A stretch of DNA of 64,000 bases from Microbacterium hibisci. GTDB taxonomy: Bacteria; Actinomycetota; Actinomycetes; Actinomycetales; Microbacteriaceae. This document shows, one piece after another, positions 50,463-58,040 of the stretch. The notes under the pieces are model-generated. The model did not search any database. It was not told where the DNA came from and saw only the letters and a program-made list of their open reading frames with translations. Every line of letters starts with the position of its first letter. The stretch's first letter is position 1. Both the position numbers and the translations under genes were made by a program. The stretch lies in contig NZ_JADIJC010000012.1 of NCBI RefSeq assembly GCF_015278255.1, positions 1-64,000 on the forward strand. The letters run 5' to 3'.

Positions 50463-51413
50463 ATGACCACCACGCCCACGGCGACCGCACCGTCGCCGGC
50501 ACCGGCCGCCGCCACGCCCTCGGGCACCGCTGCTGCGCGCAGACGGCGCCAGCGCGTGCTGAACGGCGCGTACCCCCTGTGGTTCCACGTGCCCGCAGGA
50601 GTCCTGTTCCTGGTCCTGTTCATCGTGCCGACGGTGGCGTCGTTCTACTTCTCCCTGACGCGGTGGACGCTGTTCGACGTCGAGTTCATCGGGCTCGACA
50701 ACTTCGTGCAGTTCTTCCGCGAGCCCTCGCTGGTACAGGGCTTCACGAACACCTTCATCTACGCGGTGGTGACGTCGGGGCTCAAGGTCGTCCTCGGCCT
50801 CCTCCTCGCGATCCTCCTCACGTCGCAGATCATCGGCCGGGGATACCTCCGCTCCGTCGTCTTCTTCCCGGTGCTGGTCTCGACGATCGGCATCGGCGTC
50901 ACGTTCAAGGTGCTCCTCGACCCGTTCGACGGCATGGTCAATCAGGCGCTCGCCGTGTTCGGCATCCAGGGTCCCGGCTGGCTCACCGACCCCAGCCTCG
51001 CGCTGCTCTCGGTCGCCTTCGTCGACGTCTGGAAGGGCGTGGGCCTCGCGACGCTCATCTACATCGCCGGCATCGTCGCCATCCCTCAGGAGTACTTCGA
51101 GGCGGCCAAGGTCGACGGCGCGACCGCGTGGCAGAACTTCTGGAACATCACCCTTCCGCTGGCGCGGCCCGCGACCGTGACGGTGGTCATCCTGTCGCTC
51201 ATCGGCGGCCTGCGCTCGTTCGACCTGATCTGGGCGATGACGCGGGGCGGTCCCGGCTTCTCCAGCGACGTGATCGCCTCGGTGATCTACAAGCAGTACC
51301 AGGCGGGCTTCTTCGGTCTCTCCACGGCCGGCAACGTCGTGCTCTTCCTGGTCGTCGCCGCGATCATCATCCCGATCTTCTACTTCCTGAACCGAAAGAG
51401 CACCGAGTCGTGA
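50463..51413 (+). CDS. ABC sugar importer permease (MalF/UgpA type)
   Basis: 316 residues: a hydrophilic Ala/Pro/Thr N-terminus of about 30 residues ending RRRRQR, then six spans. EAA motif: FEAAKVDGATAWQNFWNITLPLA. GAGGAGGAGACACC gives a strong RBS before the ATG at 50463. Partner of the next permease; no ATPase gene follows. Confidence 0.94.
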   Translation: MTTTPTATAPSPAPAAATPSGTAAARRRRQRVLNGAYPLWFHVPAGVLFLVLFIVPTVASFYFSLTRWTLFDVEFIGLDNFVQFFREPSLVQGFTNTFIYAVVTSGLKVVLGLLLAILLTSQIIGRGYLRSVVFFPVLVSTIGIGVTFKVLLDPFDGMVNQALAVFGIQGPGWLTDPSLALLSVAFVDVWKGVGLATLIYIAGIVAIPQEYFEAAKVDGATAWQNFWNITLPLARPATVTVVILSLIGGLRSFDLIWAMTRGGPGFSSDVIASVIYKQYQAGFFGLSTAGNVVLFLVVAAIIIPIFYFLNRKSTES

Positions 51414-52249
51414 GCACCGTTCAGCAGAAGCGCCGGGGCGTCGTCGTCGGCGTCGTGGCGATCATCGCCAGCGTCTTCGTCTTCCTGGTGCCGTTCGCCT
51501 TCATCTTCGTGACGGCCGGCAAGACGCAGCAGGAGGCGTCGCTCCTCGAGTTCAGCTGGCCCGCGGAATGGGCCTTCTGGGACAACCTCGTCGCCGTCCT
51601 CGAGACCAACGACCACATCCTGGTGCGCGCGTTCGTCAACAGCACGGTGCTGACGGTCGCGGCAGTGGCCATCATGGTCGTGCTCGCCGCGATGGTCGGC
51701 TACGTGCTGCAGCGCCGCCGGTCGCGCTGGAACGGCCTGATCAACTTCCTCGTCCTCGCCGGTCTCATCATCCCGCCGGCCGTGGTGCCGACGATCTGGG
51801 TGCTGCAGGGCACGGGGCTGTACCGCTCGCTGTGGGGACTCATCCTCATCCACGTCGCGTTCGGCCTGTCGTTCTGCGTGCTGCTGTTCCGCGCCTTCGT
51901 CGCGTCCATCCCGCGCGAGCTCGACGAGGCGGCGCTCATCGACGGCGCCGGCCCGATCCGGCTGTTCTTCCAGGTGATCTTCCCGCTGCTGCGCTCGGTC
52001 ATCGTCACGGTCATCGTCGTGCAGGCGGTCACGGTCTTCAACGACTTCACCTACGCGCTCTACTTCCTGCCCGGTGAGGAGAACGCCACGGTCCAGCTGA
52101 CGCTGTACAACTACCAGTCGCAGGGCCTGAACCAGTGGAACCTGCTGTTCATGGATGTGCTGCTCATCACCATCCCGCCGCTCATCATGTATATCTTCTT
52201 CAACAGGCAGATCGTGGCGGGCATGACCTCGGGAGCCATCAAGGGATGA
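51410..52249 (+). CDS. ABC sugar importer permease (MalG/UgpE type)
   Basis: 279 residues, six spans, EAA motif LDEAALIDGAGPIRLFFQVIFPLL. GTG start overlaps the previous stop (GTGA) and the end overlaps the next start (ATGA), so permeases and regulator are translated together. Domain signature VNSTVLTVAAVAIMVVLAAMVGYVLQRRR is standard. Confidence 0.94.
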   Translation: MSTVQQKRRGVVVGVVAIIASVFVFLVPFAFIFVTAGKTQQEASLLEFSWPAEWAFWDNLVAVLETNDHILVRAFVNSTVLTVAAVAIMVVLAAMVGYVLQRRRSRWNGLINFLVLAGLIIPPAVVPTIWVLQGTGLYRSLWGLILIHVAFGLSFCVLLFRAFVASIPRELDEAALIDGAGPIRLFFQVIFPLLRSVIVTVIVVQAVTVFNDFTYALYFLPGEENATVQLTLYNYQSQGLNQWNLLFMDVLLITIPPLIMYIFFNRQIVAGMTSGAIKG

Positions 52250-53331
52250 GCGCACCTGCGACGGAGCGACGAGGGGAGGATGCCGTGCCGGCTGTGGACG
52301 GTACCCCCAAGCTCCGTGATGTCGCGCGACATGCCGGCGTGTCGGTCGGCACCGTCTCACACGTGCTCAACCACCCCGACAAGGTGAGCGAGAAGACGAT
52401 CGCACGCGTGCGCGCATCGATCGAGGCGCTCGGATTCGTGCGGGACGCGAACGCGAGCTCGCTCGCCGCGGGGGGTTCGCGCAGCATCGGCCTCGTCGTC
52501 ATCGACCTCGGCAACTCGATGTTCGTCGACGTCGCCCTCGGCGCGCAGGACGTGGCGACTGCCGCCGGGCTCAAGCTGCTGCTCGCCGCCAGCCAGGACG
52601 ATTTCGCGCTCCAGAAGGCCAACGTCGACTTCTTCGATGAAGCGCGTGTCGCAGGGCTGCTCCTGGCGCCGATGCAGGACTCGTCGGAGCAGACGCGTCG
52701 TCTGCGGGCTCGCGGGCGACCGGTGGTGCTGGTGAACTACGACCCCGAGGCCGACGACACCTGCAGCGTCATCGTGGACAACGAACAGGTGGGCTATCTC
52801 GCCGGCCGCCACATGATCGACCTGGGCTGCGAGCGGCTGATGTTCGTGCACGGAGCGCTCGCGATGCAGCCGGTGCGTCTCCGGCTGGAGGGCTTCCGCC
52901 GCGCCGTCCGCGAGGCGCCCGGCCGGGTGCGCGTCGAGGAGGTGGCCATGCCCGACCTCACCGTGGAGTCGGGCGAGCTGCTGGCCGATCGCATCGGCGG
53001 GCGGGGCCCGGGTACGCGCCCCGACGGCGTCGTCGCCGTCACCGATACCCTCGCCGCAGGGTTCATCGGACGGATCCGCGAGCACGGGATCGAGGTGCCG
53101 CGGGATATGGCGGTCATGGGGTGCGACGACAACTCCGCCGCGCCCCGGCGGGGGGTCAGCCTGACCACCGTCTCGATGGGCGGGTCGGACCTCGGCAGGG
53201 CTGCGATGCGGCTCCTCATCGACGAGATGGGGCGCGAGCGCACCCACGTGCACCAGCGCGTCGTCGTCGAGCCCGAGCTCGTCACCGGGGGCTCCACGGC
53301 GGGCTTCGTGCCGCCGGCATCCGCTTCCTGA
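52246..53331 (+). CDS. LacI-family repressor of the rhamnoside locus
   Basis: 361 residues. After a short acidic leader the head is KLRDVARHAGVSVGTVSHVLNHPDKVSEKTIARVRASIEALGFVRDANASSLAAG, followed by a sugar-binding core (SIGLVVIDLGNSMFVDVALGAQDVATAAGL). As the last gene of the importer operon it would bind TGAACCGCTTCA at 48853 and 49034 and control its own message as well as the rhamnosidases. Inducer probably rhamnose or a rhamnoside. ATG overlaps the permease stop. Confidence 0.93.
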   Translation: MSAPATERRGEDAVPAVDGTPKLRDVARHAGVSVGTVSHVLNHPDKVSEKTIARVRASIEALGFVRDANASSLAAGGSRSIGLVVIDLGNSMFVDVALGAQDVATAAGLKLLLAASQDDFALQKANVDFFDEARVAGLLLAPMQDSSEQTRRLRARGRPVVLVNYDPEADDTCSVIVDNEQVGYLAGRHMIDLGCERLMFVHGALAMQPVRLRLEGFRRAVREAPGRVRVEEVAMPDLTVESGELLADRIGGRGPGTRPDGVVAVTDTLAAGFIGRIREHGIEVPRDMAVMGCDDNSAAPRRGVSLTTVSMGGSDLGRAAMRLLIDEMGRERTHVHQRVVVEPELVTGGSTAGFVPPASAS

Positions 53332-53393
53332 CCCGCTGACCCGGCATCGCGGAGGTCATCGCGCGCGCGTGGGAGCGGTCCCTCAATCGACAC

Positions 53394-53422
53394 TTGACAC
53401 GTCGTCGGCAGCCTGAGACGGT
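53394..53422 (+). promoter_or_regulatory. Promoter of the GH3 gene
   Basis: TTGACA (53394-53399), 17 bp, then GACGGT (53417-53422), an imperfect -10 that overlaps the first operator. Confidence 0.6.
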
Positions 53423-53453
53423 AGACCGGTCTACACGACGTAGATCGGTCTAC
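53421..53453. promoter_or_regulatory. Two tandem palindromic operators before the GH3 gene
   Basis: GTAGACCGGTCTAC (53421-53434) is a perfect 14 bp palindrome; GTAGATCGGTCTAC (53440-53453) differs at one base. They are 19 bp apart centre to centre and cover the start of transcription. The LacI at 55824, directly downstream of GH3, is the natural candidate repressor. Confidence 0.85.
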
Positions 53454-53484
53454 AAGACCGCCCGCAAGGAAGAGGGATCTGACG

Positions 53485-55746
53485 ATGACGTTGTCTGAAC
53501 GAGCCGTCGCGGCGCCTGGCCGGCGCTCTCGACGCACGACCGCGCTGCTGCTCGGCGCGACGCTGCTGGCGACGGGAGGTGTCGTCGCGGTCGGCGCACC
53601 GGCCGCGTCCGCGGTTGACTGCTCGACCGTGCCGTGGATGGACACCACGAAGTCGGCGGCCGAGCGCGCCGAGGCGCTGCTGGATGCCAGCAGCCAGCAC
53701 CAGAAGTACCGATGGCTCGTCGAGCAGCCGGCCAACGACCCGACCCGCACCCAGTGGAACCCCGGGTTCCCGGGCGAGGCGCCCGTGGTCTATCCGGCCC
53801 AGGTGGCCTGCACGCCGGCCGTCGTCTATGCCAACGGGCCCGACGGCGTCTACCTCTCCGCGGGGACGACCGCCTGGCCCGGCCCGATCGCGGTCGCCGC
53901 GACATGGAACCTCGAGCTCGGCGAGCAGAAGGCGACGGCGCACGGCAGCGAGTCCTTCGACAAGCGCAGCGCCGTCGTCCTCGGACCGGGAATCGCCTCA
54001 GGGCGCACACCGCTCTCGGGCCGCGGCTCGGAGTACTTCGGCGAGGACCCGGTGCTCTCCGGCCTCATGGCGGCGGCGAACGTCCGCGGCCTCGAGGACG
54101 GCAACCCCGACAAGCCGGTCATCGCGAACCTCAAGCACTACGTCGCGAACGAGCAGGAGATCGCGCGCGAAGAGAGCTCGTCGAACATGGACGAGCGCAC
54201 GTTCAAGCAGATCTACGACCTCCCCTACGAGATCGCCGTCCGCAAGAGCGACCCGGGCAGCCTCATGTGCTCGTACAACCAGGTCAACGGCGTCTACGCG
54301 TGCGAGAACGACATCCTCACCACGAGCCTGCGCGAGGACTACCCGTTCGAAGGCTACGTCATGAGCGACTTCGGCTCGGTGCACTCGACCGCCCCGTCGC
54401 TCAACGCGGGCCTGGACCAGGAGCTGAACCGTCCGGTGTGGTTCACCCCCGCGCGTCTGGACGCCGCGCTGGCCGCCGGAGACATCACGCAGGAGCGGAT
54501 CGACGAGGCCGCCTATCGCGTGGTGCACTCCTACATCGCGGGAGGGCTGTTCGACCACCCGGTGCCGACGACCGCCGTCGCGAACGTCTCGACGCCGGAG
54601 CACAAGGCGCTGGCGCGTGAGATCGCCGAGCAGAGCACGGTGCTCCTGAAGAACGACGGCGTGCTGCCTCTCGCCGGCGACGGCCTCACCGTCGCGGTGA
54701 TCGGGCAGACCGCGTCGACCGTCCCGACCGGCGGCGTGAGCGCCAAGACCGGCTGCGCGTGGGACTTCCCGTTCGGCCCTCCCGGTGGCATCGCCCTCAA
54801 CTGCGACGCACTGGTCGACCCGCTCACCGCTCTGACCGAGCGCGTGACGCAGGCGGGCGGCGAGGTCGTGTACGACAACGGCGCCGACCCCGCGGCGGCT
54901 GCCGCAGCGGCAGCGGCCGCCGACGTCGCGATCGTCTTCGGTCACTACACGATGGGTGAGACCCAGGACCTCGCCGACCTGCGGCTGGACGGCAACGGCG
55001 ACCAGCTGATCGAAGCGGTCGCGGCATCCGCCCCCTCCACCGTCGCCGTGCTCAACGCCGGCTCCGCGGTCGAGATGCCGTGGATCGACGACGTCGACGC
55101 CGTCTTCCACGCGTGGCACTCGGGCGAGCAGTTCGGGCCGGCGCTCGCAGCGCTCGTGTTCGGCGACGTGAACCCGTCGGGCAAGCTCCCGATGACATTC
55201 CCGGTGTCCGTCGACGACACTCCGACGGCCGGATCCGAGGCTCAGTACCCCGGCATCGCCGACGAGGAGGGCATCCTCCAGGTCGACTACGCCGAGGGCC
55301 TGAAGGTCGGCTACCGGTGGTACGAGTCAGAGGGGATCGAGCCGCTGTTCGAGTTCGGTCACGGCCTGAGCTACACCGAGTTCTCGTACGACAAGGTCAA
55401 CGTCACCCCGCGGTCGACGACGGGCGACAAGGAGATCCGCGTGCGGTTCAAGCTCACCAACACGGGTGACGTGGCGGGCACCGAGGTGGCGCAGGTCTAC
55501 CTGCAGCTGCCGGATGCCGCGGGCGAGCCGTCGAAGCGCCTGATCGGGTGGGAGCGCGTGACGCTCGAGCCCGGTGAGCACCGCAACGTCGAGGTGAAGC
55601 TGTCGCCGGAGGACCTGGCCGACATGCACCTCCTCGAGTACTGGGACGCCGACGCTTCGGCATGGGCCACCGCGTCCGGCGCCTACACGGTGACCGTCGG
55701 CGGCTCGATCGACGCCGACGCCGCGGCGAGCTTCTCGATCCGCTGA
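53485..55746 (+). CDS. Secreted GH3 beta-glycosidase
   Basis: 753 residues. Signal peptide with RRSRR and cleavage likely after ASA (residue 43). GH3 barrel with SGRGSEYFGEDPVLSG, NLKHYVANEQE and nucleophile Asp295 in GYVMSDFGSVHS; then the alpha/beta sandwich (STVLLKNDGVLPL, VIFGHYTMGETQDLADLRL) and a fibronectin-III-like end (VRFKLTNTGDVAGTEVAQVYLQLPD, LLEYWDADASAW). Beta-glucosidase, xylosidase or a saponin/flavonoid glycosidase are all possible. Regulated by two operators at its promoter. No anchor, so it is released outside the cell. Confidence 0.93.
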   Translation: MTLSERAVAAPGRRSRRTTALLLGATLLATGGVVAVGAPAASAVDCSTVPWMDTTKSAAERAEALLDASSQHQKYRWLVEQPANDPTRTQWNPGFPGEAPVVYPAQVACTPAVVYANGPDGVYLSAGTTAWPGPIAVAATWNLELGEQKATAHGSESFDKRSAVVLGPGIASGRTPLSGRGSEYFGEDPVLSGLMAAANVRGLEDGNPDKPVIANLKHYVANEQEIAREESSSNMDERTFKQIYDLPYEIAVRKSDPGSLMCSYNQVNGVYACENDILTTSLREDYPFEGYVMSDFGSVHSTAPSLNAGLDQELNRPVWFTPARLDAALAAGDITQERIDEAAYRVVHSYIAGGLFDHPVPTTAVANVSTPEHKALAREIAEQSTVLLKNDGVLPLAGDGLTVAVIGQTASTVPTGGVSAKTGCAWDFPFGPPGGIALNCDALVDPLTALTERVTQAGGEVVYDNGADPAAAAAAAAAADVAIVFGHYTMGETQDLADLRLDGNGDQLIEAVAASAPSTVAVLNAGSAVEMPWIDDVDAVFHAWHSGEQFGPALAALVFGDVNPSGKLPMTFPVSVDDTPTAGSEAQYPGIADEEGILQVDYAEGLKVGYRWYESEGIEPLFEFGHGLSYTEFSYDKVNVTPRSTTGDKEIRVRFKLTNTGDVAGTEVAQVYLQLPDAAGEPSKRLIGWERVTLEPGEHRNVEVKLSPEDLADMHLLEYWDADASAWATASGAYTVTVGGSIDADAAASFSIR

Positions 55747-55754
55747 GGCCCGAT

Positions 55755-55793
55755 GCCGGGCGGGGGGTGGGGGTTCCCCACCTCCCGTCCGGC
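55755..55793 (+). terminator. Terminator after GH3
   Basis: GGTGGGG-GTT-CCCCACC with flanking GCCGG...CCGGC pairing forms a long GC-rich stem 9 bases after the GH3 stop. Confidence 0.85.
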
Positions 55794-55823
55794 ACCGCGC
55801 GTCGTGCGCACTACCCTCGTCTC

Positions 55824-56828
55824 ATGACACTCAGTCCAGGTCGCAGCGCGACGATCGAAGACGTCGCGGCTGCCGCCGGCGTCTCCCGCGCGGCCGTGTC
55901 GAAGGTGCTCCGCAACGCCTACGGCGTCAGCGATGCGATGCGCGAGCGGGTGACCGCCGCGATGACCGAGCTGCAGTACCGCCCCCGCGTCGCGGCGCGC
56001 GCGATGCGGGGCCGCACCTACACGATCGGCATCGAGATCCCGGACTTCGGGAATCAGTTCTTCACGCGCATGCTGGCCGGAGCGATGAAGGCCCTCGCCG
56101 GCACCCCGTACCAAGTGGTGATCGCACCGGCGGAGGCAGGATCCCGAGAGGGCCTGCGTGCGATCGAGGCGCTCGTCGACCGGCAGGTCGACGGGGTGAT
56201 CGCTGTCTCGCCGCGCGTCGACCAGAAGGCGCTCGAGCGCATCGCGGCCTTCACGCCCGTGGTCATGTTCGGCCGGTACGACACGTCCGACGACTACGAC
56301 ACCGTCGCGGGCGACGACGTGCACGGCACGGCTGCCGCCATGGAGCACCTCTTCGGCCTCGGCCACACGAGGATCGCCCACCTGACCCTGCGCGAGTCGG
56401 ACGACACCGACACGTCGCCCCACGGCGCGCGCTTGCGGGAGTACCGCCGCATCATGGCCGCTGCCGGGCTCGACGAGGTCGTCCTGCGGACGGACGAGGG
56501 GCAGGACGCCGCGTACCACGCCGTCGCGACGGCGCTGAGCGACGGCGTGGACGTCACCGCGGTCTTCGCCGCTCATGACGAACTCGCCATCGGCGCTCTC
56601 CGCGCCGTGGCCGAGACCGACGGCGCCCTGTCGATCGTCGGTTACGACGACGTCCCGATCGCCGCGCACCCTGCACTGGGCCTCACCACGGTGCATCAGC
56701 CGGGCGGCGAGATGGGCGTCCGTGCGATCGAGCTCCTCCTGGAGCGTGTCGCTGGGCGTACCGACCCCGTGCGCGAGGTCTTCACGCCCGAGCTTCGCGT
56801 GAGGACCTCGACGCGACCCCCGCGGTGA
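55824..56828 (+). CDS. LacI-family repressor, linked to GH3
   Basis: 334 residues. Head SATIEDVAAAAGVSRAAVSKVLRNAYGVSDAMRERVTAAMTELQYRPRVAARAMRG, then core TIGIEIPDFGNQFFTRMLAGAMKALAG. The terminator upstream and TACCCT at 55812-55817, 6 bases before the ATG, show that it has its own leaderless promoter. It is the likely binder of the tandem GTAGAyCGGTCTAC sites. Its stop codon is part of the first unit of a 24 bp tandem array. Confidence 0.93.
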   Translation: MTLSPGRSATIEDVAAAAGVSRAAVSKVLRNAYGVSDAMRERVTAAMTELQYRPRVAARAMRGRTYTIGIEIPDFGNQFFTRMLAGAMKALAGTPYQVVIAPAEAGSREGLRAIEALVDRQVDGVIAVSPRVDQKALERIAAFTPVVMFGRYDTSDDYDTVAGDDVHGTAAAMEHLFGLGHTRIAHLTLRESDDTDTSPHGARLREYRRIMAAAGLDEVVLRTDEGQDAAYHAVATALSDGVDVTAVFAAHDELAIGALRAVAETDGALSIVGYDDVPIAAHPALGLTTVHQPGGEMGVRAIELLLERVAGRTDPVREVFTPELRVRTSTRPPR

Positions 56829-56941
56829 CGCTCAGTGCCACCCGCTCCGTGACGCGGCAGGCGGCCCGCGCGGTGACGCAGCACGCGAGCCCCGCGGTGA
56901 CGCAGCAAGCGGTCGGTGCGGTGACGCGGCGCTCCGGTCGG
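56822..56941. repeat. Five tandem 24 bp units starting at the lacI stop codon
   Basis: Units begin at 56822, 56846, 56870, 56894 and 56918, each opening GCGGTGACGC (second unit TCCGTGACGC) and ending in a variable GC-rich half. The TGA of unit 1 is the lacI stop. The array ends 4 bases before the stop of the convergent gene. Confidence 0.9.
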
Positions 56942-56945
56942 CGGT

Positions 56946-57935
56946 TCAGACCGCTGCGACCACCGCGTTGTCGAGCTCGTCGAGGTCGACGCCGGGCCGC
57001 TCGGCCTGGTTCGTGAGCAGTACGAACGCCACGCCGGCGGACGGGTGCACCCAGAACTCTGTGCCCGCCCAGCCGCCGTGGCCGAAGACGTCGCGGTCGA
57101 CGAGGCCCGGCGCGTGCGTGCGGAGGTTCCAGGTGAAGCCCCAGTCGTTGCCGCGCTCGGCGGGGTAGGGCTCGAGGCGGGGGAGCCCGACGGTGAGCGG
57201 GCGCCGCATCATCGCCAGGGTCTCGGGCTGCACGACTCCGCCGCGCTCGCCGCCCGTGATGCGGAGGAGCGCCGAGCCCATTGCGAGCAGGTCGTGCGCG
57301 GTGCCGATCATCCCCGCGCCGGGATTGCGGTGGCTCGCGAACCCGCGCATGTCGAGACCCAGTCGCTCCGCATCGACGACCGTGTGCGGATCGGCGTCGG
57401 GGTCGAGCGTGAATCCGCCGGCGCCGATGGTCGCCGCCCACGCGGCGATGTCGGCGTCCCACTCCCGTCCGCTCTTGGCACGCACGAGCTCGGCGATGCC
57501 GTCGAAGGCGACGGTCGAGTAGCGCGACACCGTGCCCGCGGCGAAGTCGCGGCCCGGCGCGAGCAGTGCGGCGCGCAGCCCGCCGGCCGGGTCCAGGCTC
57601 GGCTCGGGGATGCCGGCGGTGTGGCTCACGAGGTGGCGAAGGCGCACGACGTCGTCACGGTCGCGGCCGAAGCCGGGGACCGCGTCGGCGAGCGGCGTCT
57701 CGGTGGTGAGGTGCCCGCGCTCGATGGCGCGCGCCGCGGTGAGTCCGGTCAGCACCTTGGTGATCGAGAACAGCCAGTACGGGTCTTCGACGCGCGCCGG
57801 TCGGCCGTCGGTCGCGCCGAACGCGTCGAGCGCGGCGACGCCGTCGGCCGTCGCGACGCCGAGCACCGCGGTGGGCAGGCGCCCCGCCTCGACGTGCCGG
57901 CGCGCCCAGTCGAACGCCGCCGAGTACCCGGTCAT
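56946..57935 (-). CDS. Serine hydrolase (beta-lactamase class C / esterase fold)
   Basis: 329 residues, no signal peptide. Active-site motifs: SITK (Ser57, Lys60), YST with Tyr139 and HGGWAG near the C-terminus. Without export it is more likely an esterase or peptidase than an antibiotic enzyme. It follows the rhamnulokinase gene on the same strand but a strong hairpin separates them. RBS GAAGGAGTGACGAC before the ATG. Possible deacylation of sugar esters is inference from context. Confidence 0.9.
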   Translation of the reverse strand: MTGYSAAFDWARRHVEAGRLPTAVLGVATADGVAALDAFGATDGRPARVEDPYWLFSITKVLTGLTAARAIERGHLTTETPLADAVPGFGRDRDDVVRLRHLVSHTAGIPEPSLDPAGGLRAALLAPGRDFAAGTVSRYSTVAFDGIAELVRAKSGREWDADIAAWAATIGAGGFTLDPDADPHTVVDAERLGLDMRGFASHRNPGAGMIGTAHDLLAMGSALLRITGGERGGVVQPETLAMMRRPLTVGLPRLEPYPAERGNDWGFTWNLRTHAPGLVDRDVFGHGGWAGTEFWVHPSAGVAFVLLTNQAERPGVDLDELDNAVVAAV

Positions 57936-57988
57936 GTCGTCACTCCTTCATCGTGGGGCCGTCCGGCCCCGAACATGCGGCGTCGCAC

Positions 57989-58028
57989 CGAGTGCACGGC
58001 GTCGCCGCGAAGCGATGCCGTGCACTCG
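57989..58028 (-). terminator. Terminator of the rhamnose operon
   Basis: CGAGTGCACGGC (57989-58000) and GCCGTGCACTCG (58017-58028) form a perfect 12 bp stem 13 bases beyond the rhamnulokinase stop. A second smaller stem, GGGGCCG-TC-CGGCCCC, lies at about 57956-57971. Confidence 0.85.
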
Positions 58029-58040
58029 TAGCGCAGGTGT

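Noticed and set aside
56822..56941. CRISPR array
   Set aside because: Units are directly abutting 24-mers without unique spacers and there are no cas genes.
56946..57935. Antibiotic-resistance beta-lactamase
   Set aside because: No signal peptide, and the SITK/Tyr/HGG set is common to housekeeping esterases and peptidases.
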